Source of the DNA: Arcanobacterium phocae
Lineage (GTDB): Bacteria; Actinomycetota; Actinomycetes; Actinomycetales; Actinomycetaceae
Length of the DNA: 64,000 bases
Direction: 5' to 3'
Assembly (NCBI RefSeq): GCF_018913465.1
Contig: NZ_JABAPM010000003.1
Coordinates: 278,536 to 342,535 of the forward strand
Shown here: one piece after another, positions 16,525-26,274 of the stretch
Numbering within the stretch: the stretch's first letter is position 1
How the letters are laid out: each line of letters opens with the position of its first letter
Position numbers and translations under genes: made by a program
The notes under the pieces: generated by a model
Seen by the model: the letters and a program-made list of their open reading frames with translations, nothing else
The model's database searches: none
Told to the model about the DNA's origin: nothing

Positions 16525-17637
16525 TTAATCAACGAATCCATGCCGGCGGGCGAGGGCGTCTAGCTCGAATCCATCTTTGCCACGGATAACTGGAACGCCA
16601 TCCTCTTCGGCATCTTTATCGTCGCGGTCTTTGCGGTAGGCTTCGGGAGACCCGTGGGATAGCACATGCTCGACGGGGTTGAGCTCACGCAATGCTATTC
16701 CGCGTACCCGTGATGGGTGTTCGCGAGCGAGTTCGTCATAGATGTGTGGATCGTTTTGTCCGTCGTCGCCAACTAAGAACCACTCAATATTGGGGAACAT
16801 AATCAGCAGGTTACGAAGCTGGCTTTTCTTGTGTTCTTGGCCGGAACGGAACAGGCCGGTGGGGGTGGGACCCCAGTCGGTCAGGAGCATGGGACCGATT
16901 GGCAGGTCGTTGAGTTGGATGAAGTTCAAGAATGTGGAATACGTGTTCCAGGCTCCGGTAGATAGATAGAATACTGGTGCTTCTGGGGCGTCAGCAAGGA
17001 GTGTCTGATAGAACGTGCTCATGCCTGGCACAGCTTGGCGGGTATTGGTGTGTTTGACGAAAGAGTTCCAGGCGGCCAACATGGCTCGTGGTAGCCAAGT
17101 GACGACGATGGTGTCATCAATATCAGAAATCAGCCCGAGTTTGGCTTGCGGCTCGACGACCATTATTGGAGCGTTGACGGGTTCGCCGGCGGCTGGAATG
17201 ATGAGTGCTTCGTGCCAGCCGGGTTGGAGCCCATGATTTTCGACGACGATATCCAAGTACCCACTACGATCTGTCCGAGTGCGGATCGTTTGGTCACCAA
17301 TGATGACCGTAACAGGTAAGAAGCCCACTTGAGTGGTGAAGAATTGACGCCAGCCGCGTTCGGCTTCGGCGGCTTTCTCTTGGGCTAGGACGGCAATTTC
17401 TTGTACCACGTTACCGGCATATTTATGTGTCAAATTTGGTAAGAACGGCAACGTAAAAGGTTTTTTCTCCGCCTGTGGATCAGCCATAACTGCGCGAGCA
17501 AGCACGCGAACTGCACTGGTTGAGCCGTATCCGCTATAGCCAATGATTTGTGGAAGCCAACCGGCATGGCGACGCTTGACGATGCCACGGCGGTTAACCG
17601 TGTCTTCGATTGTCCGTGCAATATGTGCCAAGCCCAT
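16525..17637 (-). CDS. App1-type phosphatase domain protein (gene B)
   Basis: 370-aa protein with the App1/DUF2183 catalytic domain of the HAD-like phosphatidate phosphatase family. The DxDxT nucleophile motif is ISDIDDTIV at about 190, followed by VFYLSTGAWN (motif II), and the acidic motif WFLVGDDGQNDP. Yeast App1 dephosphorylates phosphatidic acid; the bacterial substrate is not established. The N-terminal 180 residues contain a C2-like or Ig-like beta region and no signal peptide. The start is the ATG at 17637, with TAGACT exactly 6 nt upstream (leaderless pattern). Its last 66 bp are duplicated at 14097-14162, and the gene itself is intact. Confidence 0.85.
   Translation of the reverse strand: MGLAHIARTIEDTVNRRGIVKRRHAGWLPQIIGYSGYGSTSAVRVLARAVMADPQAEKKPFTLPFLPNLTHKYAGNVVQEIAVLAQEKAAEAERGWRQFFTTQVGFLPVTVIIGDQTIRTRTDRSGYLDIVVENHGLQPGWHEALIIPAAGEPVNAPIMVVEPQAKLGLISDIDDTIVVTWLPRAMLAAWNSFVKHTNTRQAVPGMSTFYQTLLADAPEAPVFYLSTGAWNTYSTFLNFIQLNDLPIGPMLLTDWGPTPTGLFRSGQEHKKSQLRNLLIMFPNIEWFLVGDDGQNDPHIYDELAREHPSRVRGIALRELNPVEHVLSHGSPEAYRKDRDDKDAEEDGVPVIRGKDGFELDALARRHGFVD
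16534..16599. repeat. Direct repeat B (right copy) within gene B
   Basis: 66 bp identical to 14097-14162; weaker similarity continues to about 16630. It lies inside the intact 3' end of the App1-type gene. Confidence 0.92.
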
Positions 17638-17643
17638 AGGGAT

Positions 17644-17649
17644 AGTCTA
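17644..17649 (-). promoter_or_regulatory. -10 box TAGACT of the App1-type gene
   Basis: TAGACT on the minus strand, followed by 6 nt and ATG, with no ribosome site in between. Fits leaderless transcription. Confidence 0.5.
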
Positions 17650-17663
17650 CCGAAAGTCGGCGC

Positions 17664-18920
17664 TCAGGTACGTGGTGTAGCGGGTGCGTTTGGGGTCTGG
17701 GAGGTACGGGAACTGACTACACCGGCAACAACAACCCATAAAGTAGCCGCGATGAGCAAGGCACTGAGCGGCGAATTTGGCGTGTTGAGCAGGTAGCCTA
17801 ACTGCAATCCGCAAATAGTTCCGATTGCGCCGAAGCTATAGGACCAGCTCATGATGCGAGCGAATTGGCTTCCGCGGAAGAATACTTGGCGGTGAGTTTC
17901 CAGGATAATCACCCGGGCTTTATTGAAGAGCACGTTGCAGAAAATAAATCCGATAGCGGTATAGAACGTGGCGTTATTGCTGGCAATGAGGACGACGGCG
18001 ATCACAATGTTGAGGGTCGAAAGCCCGGCGGTTGCTTGTAAGGCGCGTTTAGTTGGGACGGCTTTGGAGATGCGTCGTCCAACGAGTGGGCCAACGGTTG
18101 CTGCACTACCGAAGGCAATCAGCACCCACCCCATGGCTATCTGTGCCGGGCGCTCGCTCAAATTCGCTGCCCACAAGAATACGAGTGAGCCGGTCAATGC
18201 CCCGATGACCTGTAAGACGAAGGAAAGTAGTGGAGAAGCTGGGCCGGAGCGGAAAAGATCAAAGAAGAACTGACGTATCGGTAGGCGCGTACCGGTGACG
18301 GAGAATTCGTCGTCGTCGGCATCAATTAACGCAGGCATCGCGTAGGTGTGCCGGGCCCACATCCGGAAACTGGCTCCGGCAAGCGACAAAACTGCGTTGG
18401 CAACGAACAGAACCTGTACGGACAGAACAGAGATCCAAGCGCCGGCCGGGCTGGCAACAACCAGACCGATAAAGCCGAGCCAAGCATACAAGGCGGCGTT
18501 GAACGATAGCGCGTGTTCTTCGGATTGTTGAGCGAAGGCCGCGCCGTAAAACTCTTCAGCAATATCGGATACTGGGGCGAGGAAAAGGTCGATCGCAATA
18601 TACCCAACGAGCAACCACATCTGCGGTATGCCGGTGAACATCAGTGCAATAACTGCAATAACTGACAGTATGGTCTCAACGAAGTCAATGGTAATAAGCG
18701 TCGTATCGGGCGAATATTTCTTGAGGATATGTGCATATAACGGGAAAGCAAAAACACAGAGCTGTTCGGCAGACGAAATCAGCACGAATGTGCCCACACT
18801 GACCTGTCCGGCAGCAGTAAGCGCGTTCCAGCCACCTTCGATGAGACGATTACCTAAAACTGTGAGGATCAGGCCAACTACCATGACTCGGCGGACTCGG
18901 CGCAACAGTTGGAAAGACAT
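17664..18920 (-). CDS. MFS transporter
   Basis: 418-aa major facilitator superfamily protein with about 12 membrane segments. The inter-domain loop lies around MPALIDADDDEFSVTGTRLPI (key acidic part DADDDEF), and a GRRISKAVPTKRAL cytoplasmic loop follows in the second half. The substrate cannot be told; the family covers drug efflux and nutrient transport. It is third in line after pgm and a GntR regulator on the minus strand, 40 bp downstream of the regulator, so that regulator may control it. A ribosome site (cgaggtaac) precedes the ATG. Confidence 0.87.
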   Translation of the reverse strand: MSFQLLRRVRRVMVVGLILTVLGNRLIEGGWNALTAAGQVSVGTFVLISSAEQLCVFAFPLYAHILKKYSPDTTLITIDFVETILSVIAVIALMFTGIPQMWLLVGYIAIDLFLAPVSDIAEEFYGAAFAQQSEEHALSFNAALYAWLGFIGLVVASPAGAWISVLSVQVLFVANAVLSLAGASFRMWARHTYAMPALIDADDDEFSVTGTRLPIRQFFFDLFRSGPASPLLSFVLQVIGALTGSLVFLWAANLSERPAQIAMGWVLIAFGSAATVGPLVGRRISKAVPTKRALQATAGLSTLNIVIAVVLIASNNATFYTAIGFIFCNVLFNKARVIILETHRQVFFRGSQFARIMSWSYSFGAIGTICGLQLGYLLNTPNSPLSALLIAATLWVVVAGVVSSRTSQTPNAPATPRT

Positions 18921-18960
18921 GTTACCTCGCGGGTGGATAGGCTAATCGAAATTAAACGGT

Positions 18961-19710
18961 TTACTCTCCTTGGGCAAAAACCGTCGATTCATAAGTATAC
19001 AGATCCCCGCGGTAGGTGTGGATTCCCCATTCGATAATGTCACCGTGATCGTCAAATGCGGTGCGGTTGATCGTCAATACTGGCTGGCGGGTGGGGATAG
19101 TGAGGAGTTTTGCGTGCCGGCGGGACGGCTTTTCCGCGGTGACTGCTTGGGTGGTGGAAGCGATAATTGTTCCCGATTCGCGCAGTAATTCATACATTCC
19201 GCGCTGTTCCAGATCGCCATAGCTGGGTGCAAGGTCGGCACGAATCCAGTTATAAAGCACCGCGATCGGCTCTCCGTCACGATACCGTAACCGTTCCAGT
19301 TCGAGAATAGGCGTACCTGTGACGCAATCAAGACGCTGCGCCATCCGCGCAGTTGCCGGAACAACGTTATAGGTCAAAATATGGGTTGACGGATGCTGGC
19401 CTTGCCGGCGTAGCTCCTCATTAAGAGAAGAAAGTTTGAGAAGCCGGTGGCGAGGCTTGGGCGCCACAATAGTGCCCTTGCCTCGCCGCCGGATCAGCAG
19501 TCCTTGCTCCACCAACGTTTGCATGGCACGCCGGGTGGTTGGTCGGGAGACCTTGAGCCGATGTGCCATCGAAATCTCGTTCTCGATTACCGTGCCGGCT
19601 GTCAATTCGCCGGCAATAATGGCACGCTCGATCGGCTGCGATATTTGCACATGGAGTGGAATATCTGAGGTCCGATTGAGTTCGATCCGAGGTGCGTATG
19701 GGTGGAGCAT
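18961..19710 (-). CDS. GntR-family regulator, HutC/UTRA type
   Basis: 249-aa transcription factor. The N-terminal winged helix-turn-helix covers about residues 10-80 (IPLHVQISQPIERAIIAG, ENEISMAHRLKVSRPTTRRAMQTLVEQGLL, RRRGKGTIV, cited by key parts). The C-terminal UTRA effector domain shows TPILELERLRYRDGEPIAV and the final EWGIHTYRGDLYTYE strand. UTRA regulators usually sense sugars, sugar phosphates or similar small molecules. The start is 9 bp after the pgm stop, so it is probably cotranscribed with pgm and with the MFS gene downstream; control of sugar metabolism or transport is a fair inference. Confidence 0.9.
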   Translation of the reverse strand: MLHPYAPRIELNRTSDIPLHVQISQPIERAIIAGELTAGTVIENEISMAHRLKVSRPTTRRAMQTLVEQGLLIRRRGKGTIVAPKPRHRLLKLSSLNEELRRQGQHPSTHILTYNVVPATARMAQRLDCVTGTPILELERLRYRDGEPIAVLYNWIRADLAPSYGDLEQRGMYELLRESGTIIASTTQAVTAEKPSRRHAKLLTIPTRQPVLTINRTAFDDHGDIIEWGIHTYRGDLYTYESTVFAQGE

Positions 19711-19719
19711 AATGATTGG

Positions 19720-21402
19720 TTAGGATTCTAGCGCAGCAGCAACAACGGCCTTGGCTTCGTTTTGAACCCGAGCCAAGTGTTCGTCACCGTGGAAAGATTC
19801 GGCGTAGATCTTGTAGACATCCTCAGTACCCGATGGGCGAGCTGCAAACCACGCGTTCTCCGTGGTCACTTTCAGTCCGCCAATCTTCGCACCGTTACCC
19901 GGTGCTTCAACCAGCCGGGACGTGATCGTTTCGCCAGCAAGCTCGGTAGCAGTCACGTCAGCTGGGGCAAGAGCTGCCAGCTTCGCCTTTTGTGCTTTCG
20001 TTGCGGCCGCATCGATTCGGGCATACGACGACGCACCAAACTCCGCCACCAGCTCACGATGCAACTGCGATGGGCTCTTACCCGTCACTGCAGTGATCTC
20101 GGCCGCCAACAGATCCATGATCAGACCATCTTTATCTGTGGTCCACACGGTTCCGTCCTTACGCAGGAAGGAAGCGCCCGCGGATTCTTCACCGCCGAAA
20201 CCGATCTCTCCCGAAATCAAACCTGGCACGAACCATTTGAAACCAACCGGAACTTCGACGAGCTTGCGTCCAATATTGCCCACAACCCGATCGATTAACG
20301 ACGACGATACGAGCGTCTTACCTACGCCAGCACCTGACGGCCACTGTGGGCGATGCGTGAACAAATAGCTGATGGCAACAGCCAAATAATGGTTCGGGTT
20401 CATCAGCCCAGCATCCGGGGTGACAATACCATGACGATCCGAATCAGCATCGTTACCGGTAGCAATATCGAACGGTGAGCGACCGGCGTCGTCCGCCTTC
20501 ATCCGGTTCAACAACGAAGCCATCGCATACGGAGACGAACAATCCATCCGGATCTTGCCGTCCCAATCGAGAGTCATAAAACGCCACGTTGGATCCACGG
20601 TGGGGTTCACAACGGTGATGTCTAGGCCGTAACGTTCGCCGATCGCCCCCCAGTATTCGGCCGATGCGCCACCCATCGGGTCGGCACCGATACGCACGCC
20701 AGCTTCGCGAATCACATCAAGATCAATAATGGACTGCAAATCGTCAACGTAAGCAGAGAGGTAATCATGGCCACGGGTAGTTTCAGCTGCCATGGCTACT
20801 TCATAGCTGACGCGTGGAACATTGCGCCAGCCCTGACGCAGAATCTCATTCGCGCGTGCTGCAATCGCCGCGGTAGCATCCGAGCCAGCCGGACCACCAT
20901 GTGGCGGATTGTATTTGAACCCACCATCGCGTGGCGGATTATGCGACGGGGTGACGACGATCCCGTCAGCCAAACCAGGACCAGACGTCCGTACCCCATC
21001 AAGCGTATTGGCGCCGTTCGCCGTCAAAATAGCCAACGAAACTGCCGGAGTTGGGGTCCACGAATGACGAGCATCAACCCGCACCTCAACATTGTTAGCT
21101 GCCAAAACTTCGAGCGCAGTACGCTCTGCTGGTTCGGAAAGTGCGTGCGTGTCACGGCCAATATAGAGTGGGCCGTCAATACCGTGAGCACGACGGTATT
21201 CCACGATTGCTTGAGTGGTTGCTACGATGTGGGCTTCGTTGAAGGCCCCATCGAAAGCAGAACCACGGTGGCCTGATGTGCCAAACACAACCTGCTGGGC
21301 TGGGTTTGCTGGATCGGGTTCAATGTCATAGTAGGCGCTGATGAGAGCATCGACGTCGATAAGGTCAGATTGCTGAGCCAGAGTTCCTGCGCGTTCGTTC
21401 AT
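19720..21402 (-). CDS. pgm: Phosphoglucomutase, alpha-D-glucose-phosphate-specific
   Basis: 560-aa enzyme interconverting glucose 1-phosphate and glucose 6-phosphate. The phosphoserine loop TPSHNP is at 151-156 (Ser153), the metal loop is DADSDRHG, the sugar-binding loop is GGEESAG and the phosphate-binding loop is RPSGTED. Length and order match the E. coli Pgm family. The ATG has TAGACT exactly 6 nt upstream and TTGCCA another 18 nt before it, so it appears leaderless with its own promoter, directly after the stop of the upstream 876-aa gene. It leads into the GntR and MFS genes. Confidence 0.96.
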   Translation of the reverse strand: MNERAGTLAQQSDLIDVDALISAYYDIEPDPANPAQQVVFGTSGHRGSAFDGAFNEAHIVATTQAIVEYRRAHGIDGPLYIGRDTHALSEPAERTALEVLAANNVEVRVDARHSWTPTPAVSLAILTANGANTLDGVRTSGPGLADGIVVTPSHNPPRDGGFKYNPPHGGPAGSDATAAIAARANEILRQGWRNVPRVSYEVAMAAETTRGHDYLSAYVDDLQSIIDLDVIREAGVRIGADPMGGASAEYWGAIGERYGLDITVVNPTVDPTWRFMTLDWDGKIRMDCSSPYAMASLLNRMKADDAGRSPFDIATGNDADSDRHGIVTPDAGLMNPNHYLAVAISYLFTHRPQWPSGAGVGKTLVSSSLIDRVVGNIGRKLVEVPVGFKWFVPGLISGEIGFGGEESAGASFLRKDGTVWTTDKDGLIMDLLAAEITAVTGKSPSQLHRELVAEFGASSYARIDAAATKAQKAKLAALAPADVTATELAGETITSRLVEAPGNGAKIGGLKVTTENAWFAARPSGTEDVYKIYAESFHGDEHLARVQNEAKAVVAAALES

Positions 21403-21408
21403 GACTCT

Positions 21409-21438
21409 AGTCTACTAAATGTAATTGCGTTTGGTGGC
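21409..21438 (-). promoter_or_regulatory. Promoter of pgm, leaderless
   Basis: On the minus strand: TTGCCA (21433-21438), 18-nt spacer, TAGACT (21409-21414), 6 nt, ATG. Both hexamers are good, and the box begins just after the preceding gene's stop codon. Confidence 0.6.
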
Positions 21439-24045
21439 AATGCGTAACGCAATCCATCCCAGTGGCACGCGACCCCAGAACGTAAACAATCGATACAAAA
21501 CCGCGGTAGACAATGCAACCGAATACGGGATGCCGGCCAAAACCAAACCACCGGTGAGCGCGGCTTCAACCGGTCCGATACCGCCCGGTGACGGTACGAG
21601 CGAGCCAACCGAATTGGAGATGAGATAGGTGACTGCTAACGTCACCAACGGTAACTGGTAGCCGAACGCGCCTAACGCGAAACCAAAACACGCCACGAAG
21701 GCTACGGTCATGATGACTGAGCCTAAGAATCCGAACGCTAGCCGGCGCGGATGAGTACCCAACCACACTAGGCGAGGCCAAATCTGTTCTACGGTCGGCT
21801 GAATTTTCGCAAGAATCCAGGCGCGCAACGGGCGAATCAAGAACACTGCTGCAATTGCTACAACAGCCAGCCCAATACTCATCATCACCGAACTAGACGG
21901 CATTGAGAGGGCACCGAGTTCGCCAGTAATCAGCGTCAACGCAATCAGCGATATCACCGTGGTAATAAACTGAGCCAACTGCACAACCGTGACTGTTGCA
22001 ACCGCGGGAGCCGTTCCTACATTCTTCTTTTGCAAGAACCGCAGATTCAGCGCGGCCGGACCAATGCCAGCCGGGGCAACGAGAGTGACGAGGGAAGCCG
22101 CCACCTGCACTAAAATGGATTGACCCAGTGGCACATGTTCTTGTGTATAAGCCTTGAGCGTTATAGCTGCCCCCAGATATGTCAACAATCCAGTGAGGAA
22201 GGACAAGATCATCCACATCGGGTTCGCAGCCCGAATCGCTTGCGACAATTCAGTAAAGTTCACCGATGCGGCGAGCAGGTAGATAGCAACAACACCAATA
22301 GATACCGTGATAATAGTTTTCGGTGAAAAACGCTTGATCTCCACCGGTTCCATCGCACTTGCGTCCGGCAACCGATCTTCTAGTTCTTGCCGAATCTGTT
22401 GGAAATCCTTAGCTTTTGGAAAATCCTCCCGGGTGCGTGACGGCATAATTGTCTTTTGAAGCAGTGGCACGAGTGCCATGATTCGCTCGTATCGTACCGA
22501 GCGCGTCAAGGACTCCACCGCCCGATCGATTCCCACAATTCCGGCGAGCATCGCTAAGCCTTGAGCCAAATCCACAAGACGAACAGTTTCAGATGCCAGC
22601 AATGAGCCATCTTGCCAGTTGGCGATGTATAAGCCGTCGTCGTCGACACGCACACAACCAGCGTGGAGATCACCATGCGACATGCCGCGAACGTGTGCTT
22701 TTTGGAGGTTATCCCACAAGGAGTCAATCACGTCGTCAGAAATAGTGCGACCATCGACGTCGTCCAACAACACTGATTGCGGAACTTGATAGATCAAGCA
22801 TACTGACGAATCCCCATGGGAACCGCCCACAAATAGCTTATGGGAAATACCGGCCTTCTCTACCGCGAGCTGCATCAACACATGCTGTTGGGCGGCGTCG
22901 CCTAATGTGCGAGCTCCCTCGCGATAGGTGATCTTCAGTCGGAACTGACGCCATAAGTCCGCTAATGCGCTAACAATGAGCCGGTCCTCATCGAGAACAT
23001 GTACCTGGTAGGTGGCACCATCGGCATCAGTGACCACATACATTCGGGACACTGAAGCTGGTCGGAATGCTGGGAACGCAGCGCGGACATGGGCAGCCAT
23101 CGCCGGACCATTCATTTCCGGGGCAGCCACCATAGTGGCGGAACGCTCAAGTTTTTGTGCTGTTTCAGGATCAGGATAATCAGTGACAGCGCCGGATGTA
23201 CTCCACATCGATGTGATGCGCTGGATAGTTCCGGTGTCTTCGTAACCGATTGCCCCATGTGAAGAAACCGACCAGGCGACAACATCGTCGCTCACTTCGA
23301 TATCGTGGCGAATGATTTTTACCGGATCGATACCCGCGCGGCGCACTAAATCAACAAACTCTGCTCCGGTGATCCGTCGGGGCAATGCGCCGATAACAAA
23401 TCGAGATAGCAGCGCTATACCAACCCCAAGAAGCGCCGTTGCTACCGCGCTTGGCAAGGTTTGTTTACCTTGTAAAACCAGTAACAGGGCAACGAAAATT
23501 GTTAAAATCCAGCCCCAGCGTACTAAGCGATTCCCACGGAAACCTCCGGCGATCGTCAGTAAGGCTGCGATCACAGCAAGGTAAGGGGTGGGATCGGTAA
23601 ACATAAGAAGTGGCGATGTAAATGAGGCTGGAGTGGTCTTGAGAAAGTGATCCACGATGATGTGTGAAAGCTCAGTAAGCCCCACGGTTGCGATACTTGC
23701 CACGAGTGCAGTAACTGCAGTACGCCAACGACGGCGCACAAGCATATCAATAAGCAACGCCAGCGGAATAAAGAACGAAACAAGACCTTCAAGAATATTG
23801 ATTGGGATAAAGAAAATCTGTTCCAGCAAACTCGACGTAGCAGCCCGCACGTCGCTTGTTACGCCCAGCACGGTTAGGCGCCCATACATAGATAAAATAA
23901 CAACCCCGGCGATTGCCAAGAACGCGACCAGAGCGCCCACCAAATCAGCTGGTTGACGCATCCAGCGTTGCGGTGCGTCAACCAGAAGCACCTTGCGTGC
24001 GGGATCACGAACTCGGTCAGAAGATGGGGGCGTTGCTGTTTTCAC
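21415..24045 (-). CDS. Large membrane protein: kinase-like domain plus LPG-synthase-type transmembrane domain
   Basis: 876-aa three-part protein. Residues about 30-225 hold roughly six membrane segments. The middle (about 230-580) is soluble; it contains MSHGDLHAGCVRVD...YIANWQDGS, resembling the HGDLHxxN catalytic loop and metal site of aminoglycoside-phosphotransferase/ABC1-type kinases, though the usual Asn after HGDLHAG is Cys. The C-terminal third has about eight membrane segments of the UPF0104/LPG_synthase_TM type, ending in VPSPGGIGPVEAALTGGLV, the G-G-x-G-x-x-E mark of that family. Such domains are linked to lipid or lipid-linked sugar translocation. I call it an envelope lipid protein of unknown substrate. 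The GTG start has TAGGAT 6 nt upstream. Confidence 0.78.
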   Translation of the reverse strand: MKTATPPSSDRVRDPARKVLLVDAPQRWMRQPADLVGALVAFLAIAGVVILSMYGRLTVLGVTSDVRAATSSLLEQIFFIPINILEGLVSFFIPLALLIDMLVRRRWRTAVTALVASIATVGLTELSHIIVDHFLKTTPASFTSPLLMFTDPTPYLAVIAALLTIAGGFRGNRLVRWGWILTIFVALLLVLQGKQTLPSAVATALLGVGIALLSRFVIGALPRRITGAEFVDLVRRAGIDPVKIIRHDIEVSDDVVAWSVSSHGAIGYEDTGTIQRITSMWSTSGAVTDYPDPETAQKLERSATMVAAPEMNGPAMAAHVRAAFPAFRPASVSRMYVVTDADGATYQVHVLDEDRLIVSALADLWRQFRLKITYREGARTLGDAAQQHVLMQLAVEKAGISHKLFVGGSHGDSSVCLIYQVPQSVLLDDVDGRTISDDVIDSLWDNLQKAHVRGMSHGDLHAGCVRVDDDGLYIANWQDGSLLASETVRLVDLAQGLAMLAGIVGIDRAVESLTRSVRYERIMALVPLLQKTIMPSRTREDFPKAKDFQQIRQELEDRLPDASAMEPVEIKRFSPKTIITVSIGVVAIYLLAASVNFTELSQAIRAANPMWMILSFLTGLLTYLGAAITLKAYTQEHVPLGQSILVQVAASLVTLVAPAGIGPAALNLRFLQKKNVGTAPAVATVTVVQLAQFITTVISLIALTLITGELGALSMPSSSVMMSIGLAVVAIAAVFLIRPLRAWILAKIQPTVEQIWPRLVWLGTHPRRLAFGFLGSVIMTVAFVACFGFALGAFGYQLPLVTLAVTYLISNSVGSLVPSPGGIGPVEAALTGGLVLAGIPYSVALSTAVLYRLFTFWGRVPLGWIALRIATKRNYI

Positions 24046-24051
24046 CCTTCA

Positions 24052-24057
24052 ATCCTA
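24052..24057 (-). promoter_or_regulatory. -10 box TAGGAT, leaderless GTG start
   Basis: TAGGAT, 6 nt, GTG on the minus strand. The only Shine-Dalgarno-like bases (gaagg) touch the start codon, so a leaderless start is more likely. Confidence 0.45.
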
Positions 24058-24090
24058 ACGTGTATCGGCAACCTCGTGTTTGTCAGCGGG

Positions 24091-26274
24091 CTATTGAGCG
24101 TTGCGTAACCGTAACGAGTTTGCCACAACAATCACTGACGAACTTGCCATGGCGATTGCCGCCAGCCCGGGAGCAATCACGCCGCACATGGCCAGTGGAA
24201 TCGCGATCAGGTTATAGCCAAAGGCCCATGCTAAGTTTTCCTTGATAATGCGAAGCGTTTTCTGACCAATCCGCAACATAGTAGGAATGACGCCAATACG
24301 TGATTGCACGATCGTGACATCGGCGCTTGCTTGGGCGACATCTGTGCCGGATCCCATTGCGATGGAGAGATCTGCGGCAGCCAACGCGGCCGTATCATTT
24401 ATTCCATCGCCAACCATCGCGACTTTTTGTCCGGCCTGCTGGAGTTGATGAACAATGGCGAGCTTATCGGCCGGCAACACATTGGCATGAACCTGGGATA
24501 TGCCGAGCTCATCGGCGACGGCGTGCGCGCTGGCCTCATTGTCGCCAGTTATCATGATCGGCTCGATCCCTTGGTCACGAAGCCATGTCAAAGTCTCGCG
24601 TGCCTCAGGGCGGATCGTGTCAGATAGCAGTGCATATCCGTAAAACTCGGTTGTGCTACCACAAGCAACTAGCGTTCCGGATGCGGGTAGTCCTGGCAAT
24701 GGAACATTGTTTTGGCTGAGCCACGTTAGGCTGCCGGCATACACCGTGGTGTCATTCCAGCGTGCGCTCAAGCCGCGGCCGGCTTCCTCGTGAACGTCGC
24801 TGACTGTGGCGAATGGATGACCATGTTCCTGAGCAGCCCGCACAATTGCGCGTGCTAACGGGTGATGAGAATGTGATTCGATACCGGCAAGAATCGAAAG
24901 AACATCGACGTCGCTTGTCTGCACCGCTTCAACGAGCGCCAAATCTCCAGTGGTGAGCGTACCGGTTTTATCTAACGCGATTGCGTCAAGCGAGTGGGCA
25001 TTTTCGAGTGCTTCGGGACCAGAAATCAACACTCCGTGTTGCGATAGCCGTCCGGAACCCACCAATAATGCAGTCGGAGTAGCTAGCCCAAGCGCACACG
25101 GGCACGCAACAACTAACACCGTAATTGCGGAAGCGAGTGCGATGTCGATTGGGTTACCGATCACGGTAAGTCGCACAATGAACGTAGCCAATGCAATCAA
25201 GATAACTCCCGGCACAAAAACACTGGCGATCCGATCAGCCAACCGCTGCAATGGAGCTTTTTCCACCTGGGCTTGCTCAAGTAGTCGGCCCATCTGAGCC
25301 AACGTGGTATCCGCGCCGATTCGAGTAGCGCGAATCCGCAACGAACCATTCGTTACCAGTGTTGCTCCAATAACGGAATCGCCGTCGGCCACATCAATCG
25401 GCGTTGATTCGCCGGTAATAAGTGACGCATCAACTGCGCTGGAACCAGCAACAACAACGCCGTCGGTAGGAATCTTTTGACCAGCGTGAACCACAAAAAT
25501 ATCGCCAACCGCCAGATCGGCAGCCGGGATAGTTTGGTCCGTAACCGTGCCGTCACTGCGTTCCACCACATGTGCCGAAGGTGCCCCGGTGGAAAGAAGC
25601 AACCGCAACGCATCGCCAGCGCGCCGTCGGGAACGCGATTCCAGCCACCGTCCCAACAGTAAGAACGTGACGATCATAGCGGCCGACTCGATATAGATAT
25701 GGGTGTGCCCATGCGATTCGAGATTGAGCAACCCGCTCATGGACATCGTGTATCCCAGATGCCCGGCGCCACCAAATATCAGCGCCCACAGCGACCAGCC
25801 CATCGAGGCTAGAACACCTAACGATACGAGCGTGTTCATTGTGGATGTGCCGTGGCGCGCCGCAACAAACGCAGAGCGGTGGAACGGCCACCCTGCCCAG
25901 AAAGCCACCGGACTACCTAAAGCAGTCACTAGCCACTGCCAGCCAGCAAACTGCCACGCCGGGACCATCGATAGGGCAATAATAGGAACACTCAAGATTG
26001 CGGACACGATAAACCGACGCCGTAAATCATCACTGCGCGCCTGTGAATCTGACGTATCGGGAGTCTCGTCCTCGATCACGCTTGCCCCATAGCCGGCCTT
26101 TTCAACCACTGCAATGAGGTCCGCGTCCGTGAGCTGCGGCGGAAACTCAACATGCGCCCGTTCAGTAGCCAGATTAACGACGGCGGTAACCCCGTCAACC
26201 TTGTTGAGCTTTTTCTCCACCCGAGCTGAACACGACGCACACGTCATGCCCGTAATCTTGAGATCAATGTTCAC
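24091..26274 (-). CDS. copA: Copper-translocating P1B-type ATPase CopA
   Basis: 727-aa heavy-metal ATPase exporting Cu(I). One N-terminal HMA domain with GMTCASC (9-15), eight membrane segments, the CPC ion site in VACPCALGLATPT, the phosphorylation motif DKTGTL, HP in SHHPLARA and the hinge MVGDGINDTAAL are all intact. The C-terminal pair of membrane helices carries the conserved YN and MxxSS residues (AFGYNLIAIP, AMASSSVIVVAN). The GTG start overlaps the CopZ stop by 4 nt (GTGA), so the two are translationally coupled. No CsoR-type regulator lies beside it. Confidence 0.95.
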   Translation of the reverse strand: MNIDLKITGMTCASCSARVEKKLNKVDGVTAVVNLATERAHVEFPPQLTDADLIAVVEKAGYGASVIEDETPDTSDSQARSDDLRRRFIVSAILSVPIIALSMVPAWQFAGWQWLVTALGSPVAFWAGWPFHRSAFVAARHGTSTMNTLVSLGVLASMGWSLWALIFGGAGHLGYTMSMSGLLNLESHGHTHIYIESAAMIVTFLLLGRWLESRSRRRAGDALRLLLSTGAPSAHVVERSDGTVTDQTIPAADLAVGDIFVVHAGQKIPTDGVVVAGSSAVDASLITGESTPIDVADGDSVIGATLVTNGSLRIRATRIGADTTLAQMGRLLEQAQVEKAPLQRLADRIASVFVPGVILIALATFIVRLTVIGNPIDIALASAITVLVVACPCALGLATPTALLVGSGRLSQHGVLISGPEALENAHSLDAIALDKTGTLTTGDLALVEAVQTSDVDVLSILAGIESHSHHPLARAIVRAAQEHGHPFATVSDVHEEAGRGLSARWNDTTVYAGSLTWLSQNNVPLPGLPASGTLVACGSTTEFYGYALLSDTIRPEARETLTWLRDQGIEPIMITGDNEASAHAVADELGISQVHANVLPADKLAIVHQLQQAGQKVAMVGDGINDTAALAAADLSIAMGSGTDVAQASADVTIVQSRIGVIPTMLRIGQKTLRIIKENLAWAFGYNLIAIPLAMCGVIAPGLAAIAMASSSVIVVANSLRLRNAQ

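Noticed and set aside
12640..16640. Prophage or integrative element with its own integrase
   Set aside because: No integrase, recombinase or transposase frame is present; the repeats are pieces of the host genes.
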